From positions 1-36,571 of IMG/VR virus record IMGVR_UViG_3300017719_000056: a stretch of DNA of 36,571 bases, one strand, 5' to 3'. Below are positions 1 through 7,484 of this stretch, one piece after another. This DNA comes from a virus. Position 1 is the stretch's first letter, and each line of letters opens with the position of its first letter. The position numbers and the translations under genes are program-made. The notes beneath the pieces are model-generated. The model had not been told where the DNA came from. It did no database searches and worked only from the letters and a program-made list of their open reading frames with translations.

Positions 1-69
1 CTTATGGGTGAGATATATAAAGGCGGTTCCACTGCTGAAGCTACAGCTGTTTGGGTCAGAATATCATAA
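1..69 (+). CDS. C-terminal end of a fibre-like structural protein (partial)
   Basis: Frame 1 is open from the window edge to the TAA at 67-69 and encodes the last 22 residues of a protein that starts outside the window. The visible end reads GEIYKGGSTAEATAVWVRIS. It is too short to assign a family. It directly precedes a tail-fibre assembly chaperone gene, and in phages such chaperones usually follow the fibre or adhesin they fold, so a tail-fibre or short-fibre C-terminus is the likely identity. This is inference from position. Confidence 0.55.
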   Translation, partial: LMGEIYKGGSTAEATAVWVRIS

Positions 70-78
70 AGGATTAAT

Positions 79-486
79 ATGTCTATACCAATTACAAATA
101 TAAGAAATGTAGTATCACAAAATGATGACGATACAGAGTTTGATTTAGAGATTGAGCATCCTGTTTATGGATGGATACCTTACTCATTAAGATCTAACGA
201 TACGGATACTACCATAAATAATGATGAACTTTTAGATCTGGCATTATTACAATTTACAAGGATTACTCAGGAAGAAAAAGATGCTAGACAATCCGCTCTA
301 GTTCGTGCACAAAGAGATATACTTCTTGAAACACAGGTAGATCCAATTGTAACTAATCCTTTACGTTGGGCAGAATTAACAACCGAACAACAAAATGCTT
401 GGACTCAATATAGAACAAACTTACTTAATATTCCAGAACAAGAAGGTTTTCCAAATACGGTAACCTTTCCAACAAAACCAGAATAG
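79..486 (+). CDS. Tail-fibre assembly chaperone-like protein
   Basis: This is a 135-aa protein. Its second half (about residues 75-135) has the pattern of phage tail-fibre/tail assembly chaperones: an arginine-rich helix, RDILLETQVDPIV, then W..L....QNAWTQYR, then NIPEQEGFPNTVTFPTKP at the very end. Family members help the neighbouring fibre trimerise and are generally not in the mature virion. The N-terminal half (an acidic segment, then HPVYGWIPYSLR) resembles the part that binds the cognate fibre. It follows a fibre-like gene end by 9 bases. An ATG start gives the full domain. The family match is from recognised sequence pattern, not a search. Confidence 0.75.
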   Translation: MSIPITNIRNVVSQNDDDTEFDLEIEHPVYGWIPYSLRSNDTDTTINNDELLDLALLQFTRITQEEKDARQSALVRAQRDILLETQVDPIVTNPLRWAELTTEQQNAWTQYRTNLLNIPEQEGFPNTVTFPTKPE

Positions 487-495
487 GCACGGGGT

Positions 496-726
496 ATGGC
501 AAAACAAAGAATAACAAAAGGATCTGCTTTAACATATGATGAATTAGACGAAGCAGCGACACAATTGGATTTAATACATAATACTATGTTTTTTAGTAGT
601 AGTAAAACAATTGATAAAGATTTAACTATCCCAACTGATAGGAATTATATGAGTGTTGGGCCCATTACAATTGCCGAAGGCAAAACTGTTACAGTACCTG
701 ATAATGCAGATTGGACTATAGTATGA
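496..726 (+). CDS. Short fibre-type protein with a terminal beta motif
   Basis: This is a 76-aa protein. The first 30 residues are a predicted helix (TYDELDEAATQLDLIHNTMF). The second half ends in PITIAEGKTVTVPDNADWTIV, a strand-rich ending common at the C-termini of marine phage fibre and adhesin proteins. A purine-rich CACGGGG lies just before the ATG. Its stop codon overlaps the next gene's start as ATGA, implying translational coupling. It is probably a small virion or fibre-tip component. The exact role is unknown. Confidence 0.6.
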   Translation: MAKQRITKGSALTYDELDEAATQLDLIHNTMFFSSSKTIDKDLTIPTDRNYMSVGPITIAEGKTVTVPDNADWTIV

Positions 727-1235
727 GTACATTAAAAGTTGACGCTATAACATCATCTGAAGGTATTGTGATAACAACCGGTGGAGACAATGGAGTTACA
801 TTCAATGAAAAATTAAATGTATCAGAATTAAATGTTACCACTTCAGATGGAAGTTTCATACTTAAAGGTAATGATGGTGGTTCTATTATAACTGCTCTTA
901 CTGTTAATATGGCTGCGGCTGGTGCGGCAACATTTAATAATGATGTAACTGCTTTCTCTGATAAAAGACTTAAAACAGATATTTCTAATATAGAAAATGG
1001 TCTTGACAAAGTAATGCAAATGCAAGGTGTGCAATATAAAAGAAACGATGTGGAAAATGCACAACAACAAATAGGTGTATTAGCACAAGATATGGAAGCT
1101 ATTTTACCAGAAGTTGTTCTTACTGCAGATGATGAAATGCAAACCAAATCAGTAGATTATGGTAAAATAACGGCAGTATTGATTGAGGCTATAAAAGAAT
1201 TAAAAGCTGAAATAGACGAGCTTAAAAGGAAATAA
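723..1235 (+). CDS. Short fibre protein with S74 intramolecular chaperone domain
   Basis: This is a 170-aa protein. The ATG at 723 is preferred over an upstream TTG because it makes a 4-base ATGA overlap with the preceding stop. Residues 1-15 carry the leader MSTLKVDAITSSEG, which is shared with two genes downstream. The C-terminal part (about 77-170) is a peptidase S74/endosialidase-type intramolecular chaperone. It has S79-D-K-R-L-K84 (the Ser-Lys dyad of the self-cleaving family), followed by IGVLAQDME, the LPEVV segment, VDYGKITAVLIEAIKEL and a charged terminal coiled coil. In this family the domain trimerises the fibre and then cuts itself off before the Ser. The part left after cleavage would be only about 78 residues, which is unusually small. 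Confidence 0.85.
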   Translation: MSTLKVDAITSSEGIVITTGGDNGVTFNEKLNVSELNVTTSDGSFILKGNDGGSIITALTVNMAAAGAATFNNDVTAFSDKRLKTDISNIENGLDKVMQMQGVQYKRNDVENAQQQIGVLAQDMEAILPEVVLTADDEMQTKSVDYGKITAVLIEAIKELKAEIDELKRK

Positions 1236-1238
1236 TTA

Positions 1239-2084
1239 ATGGCACTTCCACTTAGAGGTTTTCCAAATTATACAATTAGTTTATCCGAAATACAGGCCGA
1301 GTTTGGTGGTTCTAATCCTATATCCCTTAGTGAATACTATGGAAATGGTGAAGCTCCAAATTCTGGTGCAATTTCAATGGGTGCATTTTATGAGGATTAT
1401 GTTCCTCCGCCATCTCCTGTAACATATACATCGGCTGGTACAACTGCCTTAACTATTGCAAGTCAGGTTCGAGCCGTTGGTGTTCAAATCGTTGGTGCTG
1501 GTGGAGGTGGAGCAGCAGGAGGTGGTATGTTTAACTTTGCTGGTGCTGGTGGAGGTGCTGGTGGTAACATCATTGCATATTATAATGTTAACGGTGGAGA
1601 AACTTTAACTGCTATTCGTGGCTCAGGAGGCGGTGGAGGTATGAATAGTGGACAGCAAGGTGGATTTGGTGCTCAATCCGGGTCAGCAGGTTCAAGTAGC
1701 TATGTTCGAGTTGGAAGTACAACTATAGCCACTGGTAATGGTGGTTCTGGTGGAACAATCGCGCAAAGTACTGGTGTTGGAGGTGCTGGCGGAAGTACAA
1801 GTAACAATGCCAGTGCTTATAACGTAACTGGAAATACAGGTAATAGTGGTACTAATGGTGCCGCTAGTATGAGTACAATGGTAGGTGGTCCTGGTGGCTC
1901 ATCACCAGTTGGCTCAGGAGGTTCAGGTGGTACAAATGCCAATGGAGGAGCTGGTGGAAATGGTGCTGGTGGAGGTGGAGCAGGCTCCAATATGGGTTAT
2001 CAATATGGTGGTGCTGGTGGTTCAGGATATGCCAAAGTTACTTTTTATACTTCACCTTATCCCGACCCAAATCTTAGTTTTTAG
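1239..2084 (+). CDS. Glycine-rich adhesin-like tail protein
   Basis: This is a 281-aa protein. Residues 1-55 contain the phage-typical segments ISLSEIQAEFGGSNPISLSEYY and SGAISMGAFYEDY. A short proline patch (VPPPSPV) follows. From about residue 80 to 270 it is extremely glycine-rich, with runs such as GAGGGGAAGGG and GSGGGGG separated by short Asn/Ser/Ala spacers. It ends in a non-glycine tail, YPDPNLSF. Similar polyglycine domains form the receptor-binding part of gp38-type adhesins in some T-even-like phages, and glycine-rich domains are common in marine phage tail proteins. It lies in a cluster of fibre-type genes and is followed by an oxygenase gene 8 bases later. Role as host-binding adhesin is inferred from composition and position. 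Confidence 0.7.
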   Translation: MALPLRGFPNYTISLSEIQAEFGGSNPISLSEYYGNGEAPNSGAISMGAFYEDYVPPPSPVTYTSAGTTALTIASQVRAVGVQIVGAGGGGAAGGGMFNFAGAGGGAGGNIIAYYNVNGGETLTAIRGSGGGGGMNSGQQGGFGAQSGSAGSSSYVRVGSTTIATGNGGSGGTIAQSTGVGGAGGSTSNNASAYNVTGNTGNSGTNGAASMSTMVGGPGGSSPVGSGGSGGTNANGGAGGNGAGGGGAGSNMGYQYGGAGGSGYAKVTFYTSPYPDPNLSF

Positions 2085-2092
2085 GTAAATAT

Positions 2093-2803
2093 ATGAACAA
2101 TTTAATAAACAACATTCAATCTGAATCTTCTATAAATAGGACCATGGAACCTCCTCAACAAAATTGGGAAATAAAAGTTTTAAAGGAAGGCAAAACACCC
2201 TTTGTAGTTTTTGATAATTGGTATACATCTAATGAAGAAAAAAATATTTGGAAAGAATTAGATTGGTATTCATCCCAGGAAAATGTAGAAAGAGCAGAGA
2301 ATACTTATGTTGCATCATATGATAATGGTAAACCTAAGGCTAAAGCATCTCGTTTTCATATAGAAGAATTTTATACACAAAAAGGTAGGCAAAGAAGTCA
2401 TGTTTATAACTATATGTATAAACAAAGAACGCAGGATTTTCACAATATTATAGGAGAAATAAAACCATATTGTCGTAGCTTTTTTTCCACAAATGCTGAT
2501 AGTACATTGATTTCATATTACGAAGATAATGAATTCTATGATGCACATTACGATAATTATGCATGGACTATGCTTATATGGTTTGTAAGAGAGCCAAGAT
2601 TATTTGATGGTGGTAATTTTGAATTTACTGACTCTGGGAATAAAGTAGAATTAAAACACAATAGGGCATTGTTTTTTCCTTCTATGTTTGAACATAGGGT
2701 AACTCCAGTTAAGATGCATACAGAACCAAAAGAAGTGGGTTATGGTAGATATACAATAACACATTTTTATATTTCTATGCCACAAGGTAATATTGGATGT
2801 TAA
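2093..2803 (+). CDS. 2OG-Fe(II) oxygenase, prolyl 4-hydroxylase type
   Basis: This is a 236-aa protein with the double-stranded beta-helix signature of Fe(II)/2-oxoglutarate dioxygenases. The visible ligands are H152-x-D154 (FYDAHYDNYAW), H201 (MFEHRVTPV) and R219 (GYGRYTITHFYI) for 2-oxoglutarate. G173-G174-N-F-E-F and the ALFFPS strand are typical of the prolyl-4-hydroxylase branch, which hydroxylates proline in proteins. It is embedded in a fibre/adhesin gene group directly after a glycine-rich protein, so a virion-protein substrate is possible, but the sequence does not show the substrate. The ATG at 2093 has only a weak ribosome site. An in-frame ATG at 2144 would remove 17 residues without touching the domain. 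Confidence 0.82.
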   Translation: MNNLINNIQSESSINRTMEPPQQNWEIKVLKEGKTPFVVFDNWYTSNEEKNIWKELDWYSSQENVERAENTYVASYDNGKPKAKASRFHIEEFYTQKGRQRSHVYNYMYKQRTQDFHNIIGEIKPYCRSFFSTNADSTLISYYEDNEFYDAHYDNYAWTMLIWFVREPRLFDGGNFEFTDSGNKVELKHNRALFFPSMFEHRVTPVKMHTEPKEVGYGRYTITHFYISMPQGNIGC

Positions 2804-2822
2804 AAATAAAAAGAGGTAAAAT

Positions 2823-3455
2823 ATGGCAAGTAATTTAACGGTTGACACGATTCGAAATAGTTCAGGTACTGCAATATTAATGGAAAATGGAGTTCGTAAA
2901 TATGCTCCTGGTCAAGTTGTTCAGCAATTTTATTATCGATATGATGGTGTAGAAAGTTTTACAACAAGCACTGGTTGGTCAGCTAGAGCATCTGATGCTG
3001 ATTTTGGTCGGGCGGTTCATGTCACTCCCTTCAATACCTCAATAACTCCCACGTTTGCAAATAGTTTAATTGTATGGGAATTACAAATATATGGCGAACC
3101 AACTAATCATAATTCGGGTTGGATAATAGGCGAGCGAAATACTGTACTTGATCAAAATCAAGTTATCAATAGGTCAGGATACGAAGGATATAATAACACC
3201 AGAACCATTGACCAACAAAATACTTTTGTATCAGATCACTATGATGGAGACAACAATTCCACCAATAGATTAACAAGAATTATGTATTTTGATGCCCCTG
3301 GATCCACAGAACTTAAAACATATATTATGTTCTTTACTAGTACTGCAAATAACACCAATTACACATATAGAATTAACAGAACGTCGGGTGGGTTGGGAGT
3401 AGATGGTTATGAGATTGGTGTAAGTACTTGGTGTATTAAGGAGATTGCACAATGA
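2823..3455 (+). CDS. Short tail-fibre-type virion protein
   Basis: This is a 210-aa protein with a strong ribosome site (AGAGG at 2812-2816). The N-terminus MASNLTVDTIRNSSGTAIL is a variant of the leader seen in the neighbouring genes at 723 and 3452. After a linker (RKYAPGQVVQQFYYRYDG) the body is beta-rich and Asn/Thr-rich. It contains many aromatic residues and ends in YEIGVSTWCIKEIAQ. This form, a common anchor followed by a variable globular tip, is usual for short distal fibre proteins of marine T4-like phages. No enzymatic motif is visible. The exact receptor-binding role is inferred. Confidence 0.6.
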   Translation: MASNLTVDTIRNSSGTAILMENGVRKYAPGQVVQQFYYRYDGVESFTTSTGWSARASDADFGRAVHVTPFNTSITPTFANSLIVWELQIYGEPTNHNSGWIIGERNTVLDQNQVINRSGYEGYNNTRTIDQQNTFVSDHYDGDNNSTNRLTRIMYFDAPGSTELKTYIMFFTSTANNTNYTYRINRTSGGLGVDGYEIGVSTWCIKEIAQ

Positions 3456-4093
3456 CTAGTATTTTAAAAGTAGATAAAATTATTCCATCCTCAGGAACCC
3501 GAGTACAATTTGGAACACAGGTACAGTTTTCTAATGGAGATGTTGGTGGTACTCAGTATGTTTTAGGTAAAGTTATTGCTGAATCAGATACTGCAAACTG
3601 GACACATAATTCAAATACTACATGGAAAGAATGGCCTACTGCTGGTTTTACCAATCACACCGGTTTTACTGGTGGCAGTACCTTACATATAGAATATTGG
3701 ATTCCTATCCGAAATGGTAATACTTCATGGGGTGGTGCTTATATTGATACAAATATCACATTTGATAATGGTGTATCATGGAGAAGCTTAGGTAATCCTG
3801 GTATGGATGGTGGTGTCATGGCGGACGACGCAAGCATGATACATGGGCAAAATATTACAATGTTGGTCACTAATACACCATCAACAGATTATTCTGTAAA
3901 ACTTAGAATGATGGTTAAAGCATATACCGGCAGTACTGCTTTTTATATAAATCAATCACATGATATTAATAGAACCGCCACGGCAGGATTTTGTCCTGCA
4001 GGTACAGATGGTGTTGCTGATACAAGAGCATCAGGATTAGATAGTACTCAAGTTTACGGATCGTACAGAATTTATGAGTATATTCCAAGTTAA
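3452..4093 (+). CDS. Short tail-fibre-type virion protein
   Basis: This is a 213-aa protein whose ATG overlaps the preceding stop (ATGA). The leader MTSILKVDKIIPSSGTRVQF is homologous to the leaders of the genes at 723 and 2823. The rest is a beta-rich domain with conserved-looking stretches (STLHIEYWIPIRN, GASMIHGQ-like DDASMIHGQNITM, ending SYRIYEYIPS), and it is similar in style to its upstream neighbour. It is probably a paralogous fibre tip carried on the same anchor. It closes the adhesin module, and a late promoter and gp25 follow. Confidence 0.6.
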   Translation: MTSILKVDKIIPSSGTRVQFGTQVQFSNGDVGGTQYVLGKVIAESDTANWTHNSNTTWKEWPTAGFTNHTGFTGGSTLHIEYWIPIRNGNTSWGGAYIDTNITFDNGVSWRSLGNPGMDGGVMADDASMIHGQNITMLVTNTPSTDYSVKLRMMVKAYTGSTAFYINQSHDINRTATAGFCPAGTDGVADTRASGLDSTQVYGSYRIYEYIPS

Positions 4094-4110
4094 TTATTGC
4101 GTAAAAAGAT

Positions 4111-4118
4111 TATAAATA
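4111..4118 (+). promoter_or_regulatory. T4-type late promoter (TATAAATA)
   Basis: A perfect TATAAATA lies in the 43-base gap before gp25, in the context TTATAAATAAAACAAAA. The same context recurs at 24303. T4 late promoters consist essentially of this one -10 element, read with a phage sigma factor and the sliding clamp. The distance to the gp25 ATG (19 bases) leaves room for the AAGG ribosome site at 4126-4129. Confidence 0.75.
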
Positions 4119-4136
4119 AAACAAAAAGGTTTTCAA

Positions 4137-4622
4137 ATGGCTAGAGTATTTTCGCAAGAGGATGGTAATTTAGATACACGAAGTATTATTACTTCTCGTA
4201 ATGCATCTTATAGCGACATAGATCTCACATTTCAAAATAAACCTGGAGCAAGTTCAACTACTATTCTTGGTCAATTTGTGTCTATAAGAAGAACAGACAT
4301 TTTTAAAAAAACTGATGCAGCTGCCGTAAGACAATCAGTTAAAAATTTATTAATGACTAATTCCACAGAAAAACCATTTGACCCATATTTTGGTGGGGAT
4401 TTAAATTCGTTTTTATTTTCACTTTCTGAAGAATTTGATGAAATAGAAATACAAGAAACAATAGCACATGCAATAACAAATTTTGAACCAAGAGCAATTG
4501 TGCGAGGTGTTGATGTAAAACTGTCTCCTGATTACAATTCAGTTTACGTTACGGTTAAGTTTCAAGTCGTAAATACAGGACAACAAGAAGAAATCACGGT
4601 ATCACTTACAAGGTTAAGATAA
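4137..4622 (+). CDS. 25: Baseplate wedge subunit gp25
   Basis: This is a 161-aa protein matching the T4 gp25 family (gpW/gp25-like, lysozyme-related fold), which forms the inner wedge core of the contractile-tail baseplate. Recognisable parts are RTDIFKKTDAAAVRQSVKNLLMTNSTEKPF-type sequence in the middle, then FDPYFGGDLNSFLF, the EIQETIAHAITNFEPRAIV segment, and a C-terminal strand that meets the sheath-initiation region. T4 gp25 is 132 residues, so this one has a longer N-terminus. It is followed at once by gp6 (TAATG junction), the same order as in other T4-like phages. A late promoter lies upstream. Confidence 0.92.
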   Translation: MARVFSQEDGNLDTRSIITSRNASYSDIDLTFQNKPGASSTTILGQFVSIRRTDIFKKTDAAAVRQSVKNLLMTNSTEKPFDPYFGGDLNSFLFSLSEEFDEIEIQETIAHAITNFEPRAIVRGVDVKLSPDYNSVYVTVKFQVVNTGQQEEITVSLTRLR

Positions 4623-6481
4623 TGACTATTATTCAATCAACAGAATTAGATTTTACAAATATAAAGGAAAGTTTAAAAACATACCTTCAAAGACAAACAG
4701 AATTTCAAGATTATAATTTTGAAGCAAGTGGTCTTTCTAATATCCTGGATGTACTGGCATACAATACTCATATAAATGGTTTAATTGCAAATTTTGGATT
4801 AAATGAGTCATTTTTAGGTTCGGCACAATTAAGATCATCGGTTGTATCACATGCCGAAACATTAGGTTACTATCCAAGATCAAAAACGGCCTCTAATGCA
4901 ACTGTTAAATTGCAAATTAATGGTACTGGCGATACCACAACCTCATCATTAGATTTAGAAAAAGGTACTACATTTACAACATCGGTTAATGAAGTAAGCT
5001 ACACATTTCAGACAACAGAAAAGGTTATTGCCTTAAATGACGGTTCAGGTAATTTTACATTTACAACCTCTGAAGGTAGTGATAATATTACCATCAAGGA
5101 AGGGACTGAAAAAACAAAAACATTTTTGGTAGGAGATGCTGGTGATGATCAGGTTTATGTAATACCAGATGAAACAATGGATACATCAACAATTACAATA
5201 GAGGTTTTTGATTCGCCTACCTCTACTTCAGGAACTTCATATACTGATATAAACAATCAGGTTAGAATCAATGACGATTCAACAATTTTCATAGTTAGGG
5301 AGGTTCCAAATGGCTATTACGAAATTACATTTAGTGATGGTAATGTTTTAGGAAAATCACCTGTTGCTGGTAACAGAATTGTAATTACATATTTAAGTGT
5401 TGTGGGTGCAGAAGCAAATACTGCTAGTCTTTTTACGGCAGTAAACCCTGTTAGTGTTGGTGGTTCAAGCAGAACTTTAACTACAACAACCTTAGCAACT
5501 TCTGCTTCTGGTGCCGAAAAGGAATCTATTTCATCAATAAAAACAAACGCTCCTGTTGCATTTGCTACACAACAGAGATTGGTTACTGCCGAGGATTATA
5601 AGGCCTTAATTAATCAAAGATATTCCTCAATTATTGAGGACGTTATTGCCTGGGGCGGGAATGATAATGTGCCACCTATTTACGGTAGAGTTTATTTGGG
5701 ATTAAAATATAAAGATGGCACTACTGAAGATGTAAAAAGTGCAACGCAAGCTTCAATTTCCTCAGAATTATCAGACAATCTTGGTATTATGTCAATTGAT
5801 ACAATTTTTACCGAACCAGAGGAAACATTTTTAGAGGTTATATTATCATTTAATTTTGATCCAGATTTAACCGGTACAACATTGCAAACAACTCAAACAA
5901 CGATCGAAAATACAATAAAACAATATTTTACTGATAATTTAAATGCATTTGGTAAAATATTTAGATCCTCAGCATTATTAACAATAATTGATGCACTATC
6001 ACCGGCAATTTTAAATTCATCATTGGAAACAAAAATACAACAAAGACTGGAAGTGAATAGTATAACACCAGCTAATGGGTTACAATTAAATGTTCAAAGG
6101 GATTATTCAATAAATTTTCCTGTTGCATTAGCAACACCCGACGACATTAATCATACTGTTTCATCTACACCTTTTACTGTTGGTGGTACATCTGTATTTC
6201 TCAGAAATTTATTGGAATCAACAAAATTACAATTAATAAGCAGTAACGATGGTAGTGTGTTTATAGATAATGTTGGTTCATATAATACCTCAACTGGTGT
6301 TATAACAATCAGTGGACAAAATATTACGGCAATAAACGGTGATGCAATAAAAATAACTGCTACTCCGAAAGATCCAAATACCATTAAACCACTCAGAAAT
6401 TATATTTTAAAAAATGATACTGTTAGATCAAGAGCTTCCGGAACATTTGATTTTCAGAATACAGCGGTAACAATTAGCTAA
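4622..6481 (+). CDS. 6: Baseplate wedge subunit gp6
   Basis: This is a 619-aa protein (T4 gp6 is 660 aa). The N-terminal region has the family pattern: LDFTNIKESLKTYLQ, FQDYNFEASGLSNILDVLAY, NTHINGLIANFGLNESFLGS and AETLGYYPRSKTASNA. gp6 dimers with gp7 make the wedge heterotrimer that forms the baseplate's inner ring and iris. The middle contains the beta-rich insert, and the part from about 300 to 480 (APVAFATQQRLVTAEDYKALI...) is the gp6/J-like core. The start overlaps the gp25 stop, and the end overlaps the next wedge gene (CTAATG). Confidence 0.93.
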   Translation: MTIIQSTELDFTNIKESLKTYLQRQTEFQDYNFEASGLSNILDVLAYNTHINGLIANFGLNESFLGSAQLRSSVVSHAETLGYYPRSKTASNATVKLQINGTGDTTTSSLDLEKGTTFTTSVNEVSYTFQTTEKVIALNDGSGNFTFTTSEGSDNITIKEGTEKTKTFLVGDAGDDQVYVIPDETMDTSTITIEVFDSPTSTSGTSYTDINNQVRINDDSTIFIVREVPNGYYEITFSDGNVLGKSPVAGNRIVITYLSVVGAEANTASLFTAVNPVSVGGSSRTLTTTTLATSASGAEKESISSIKTNAPVAFATQQRLVTAEDYKALINQRYSSIIEDVIAWGGNDNVPPIYGRVYLGLKYKDGTTEDVKSATQASISSELSDNLGIMSIDTIFTEPEETFLEVILSFNFDPDLTGTTLQTTQTTIENTIKQYFTDNLNAFGKIFRSSALLTIIDALSPAILNSSLETKIQQRLEVNSITPANGLQLNVQRDYSINFPVALATPDDINHTVSSTPFTVGGTSVFLRNLLESTKLQLISSNDGSVFIDNVGSYNTSTGVITISGQNITAINGDAIKITATPKDPNTIKPLRNYILKNDTVRSRASGTFDFQNTAVTIS

Positions 6482-7449
6482 TGACATTCACTACTGATAA
6501 AAATAGAAAAGCTGAAAAATTAGTACAGTCACGTATAAAGGAATCACTGCCTGCATATTTTACAGAAGATAATCCTAATTTAATAACATTTTTGGAAAAA
6601 TATTATGAGTTTTTGGATAGTGATGGGCAATATTCGTTTAATTCATCAGTACGTGAAATTATTTCTGCAAGAGACACACAAGAAAATAGCACTGAGTTAT
6701 TAAATGAGGTTATAAAGGAAATAGGCGACGGTTTACAGTCTGCTTCATTTTTCCACCAACCTAGATTAATGGCCAAACTTCTTGGTGCATTTTATAGATC
6801 CAAAGGAACCTTGGTTTCTGCCGAAGGATTTTTTAGAGGATTTTTTAATGAGTCCTTGGAAGTTGAATACCCTAAGGATCAAATTTTTATTGTGGGTGAA
6901 TCTAATATAGGATTTGAGGATAGAAAGTTTATTCAAAATAATGAGTTATATCAAATATTTTCTATATTACTTAAAACTGGTATATCAACTAGCGATTATG
7001 AATCATTGTATAAAAAGTTTGTACACCCTGCTGGTTGGTATTTTCAAGGCGAGGTTATTACCACAAATGAAATAAATTTAAATATTAATCAACTTGCAAG
7101 CGGTGATAGTATTAGACCAGATCTTATAGAAACATCAACAAAAGTATTTGGACCAGAAACACTTATCACACCTACATTACCATTTCACGAACTTACATTA
7201 CTCCTTGATAGTAATGGACAAAATGTAAGAGCAACATTATCAAGTTTGATCTCTGCCTATCAGGATCTTACTGCAGCAGAAATTAATAAATTTTATAATT
7301 CTATTATAGAAATAATAACTCCAAATTCATTTACATTTGACGATAGCAATGTAGGTGATAGCGGAAGAGCAAGGCCAGACTTCTCAATTGCAATTGAGAC
7401 TATGGATAATGATATGTTTACAAGATATTCTTCAGATTCCACCTTTTAA
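6481..7449 (+). CDS. Baseplate wedge protein, gp7-like candidate
   Basis: This is a 322-aa structural protein directly after gp6. The N-terminal third has a pattern seen in marine T4-like wedge proteins in this position: LPAYFTEDNPNLITFLEKYY, ISARDTQENS, then LLGAFYRSKGTLVSAEGFFR and FFNESLEVEYPKDQI. A later segment (SLYKKFVHPAGWYFQGEV) is also typical of the group. T4 gp7 occupies this genomic position but is far larger (1032 aa), so equivalence would be by position and possible N-terminal similarity only. It likely joins gp6 in the wedge. A late promoter follows its stop codon. Confidence 0.65.
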   Translation: MTFTTDKNRKAEKLVQSRIKESLPAYFTEDNPNLITFLEKYYEFLDSDGQYSFNSSVREIISARDTQENSTELLNEVIKEIGDGLQSASFFHQPRLMAKLLGAFYRSKGTLVSAEGFFRGFFNESLEVEYPKDQIFIVGESNIGFEDRKFIQNNELYQIFSILLKTGISTSDYESLYKKFVHPAGWYFQGEVITTNEINLNINQLASGDSIRPDLIETSTKVFGPETLITPTLPFHELTLLLDSNGQNVRATLSSLISAYQDLTAAEINKFYNSIIEIITPNSFTFDDSNVGDSGRARPDFSIAIETMDNDMFTRYSSDSTF

Positions 7450-7453
7450 CAGA

Positions 7454-7461
7454 TATAAATA
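7454..7461 (+). promoter_or_regulatory. T4-type late promoter (TATAAATA)
   Basis: A perfect TATAAATA lies in the 35-base gap between the gp7-like gene and the gp10-like gene, 23 bases before the next ATG. A purine-rich AAAAGAG sits in between as ribosome site. It would start a late transcript covering gp10-like, gp8 and the 1733-aa gene. Confidence 0.75.
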
Positions 7462-7484
7462 GAATAAACACAAAAGAGTAAAAA

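Noticed and set aside
1490-2030. Glycine-codon repeats (GGTGCTGGTGGA-like) as a DNA repeat array or CRISPR
   Set aside because: The repeats are irregular and in frame with a glycine-rich protein. There are no constant repeats with unique spacers.
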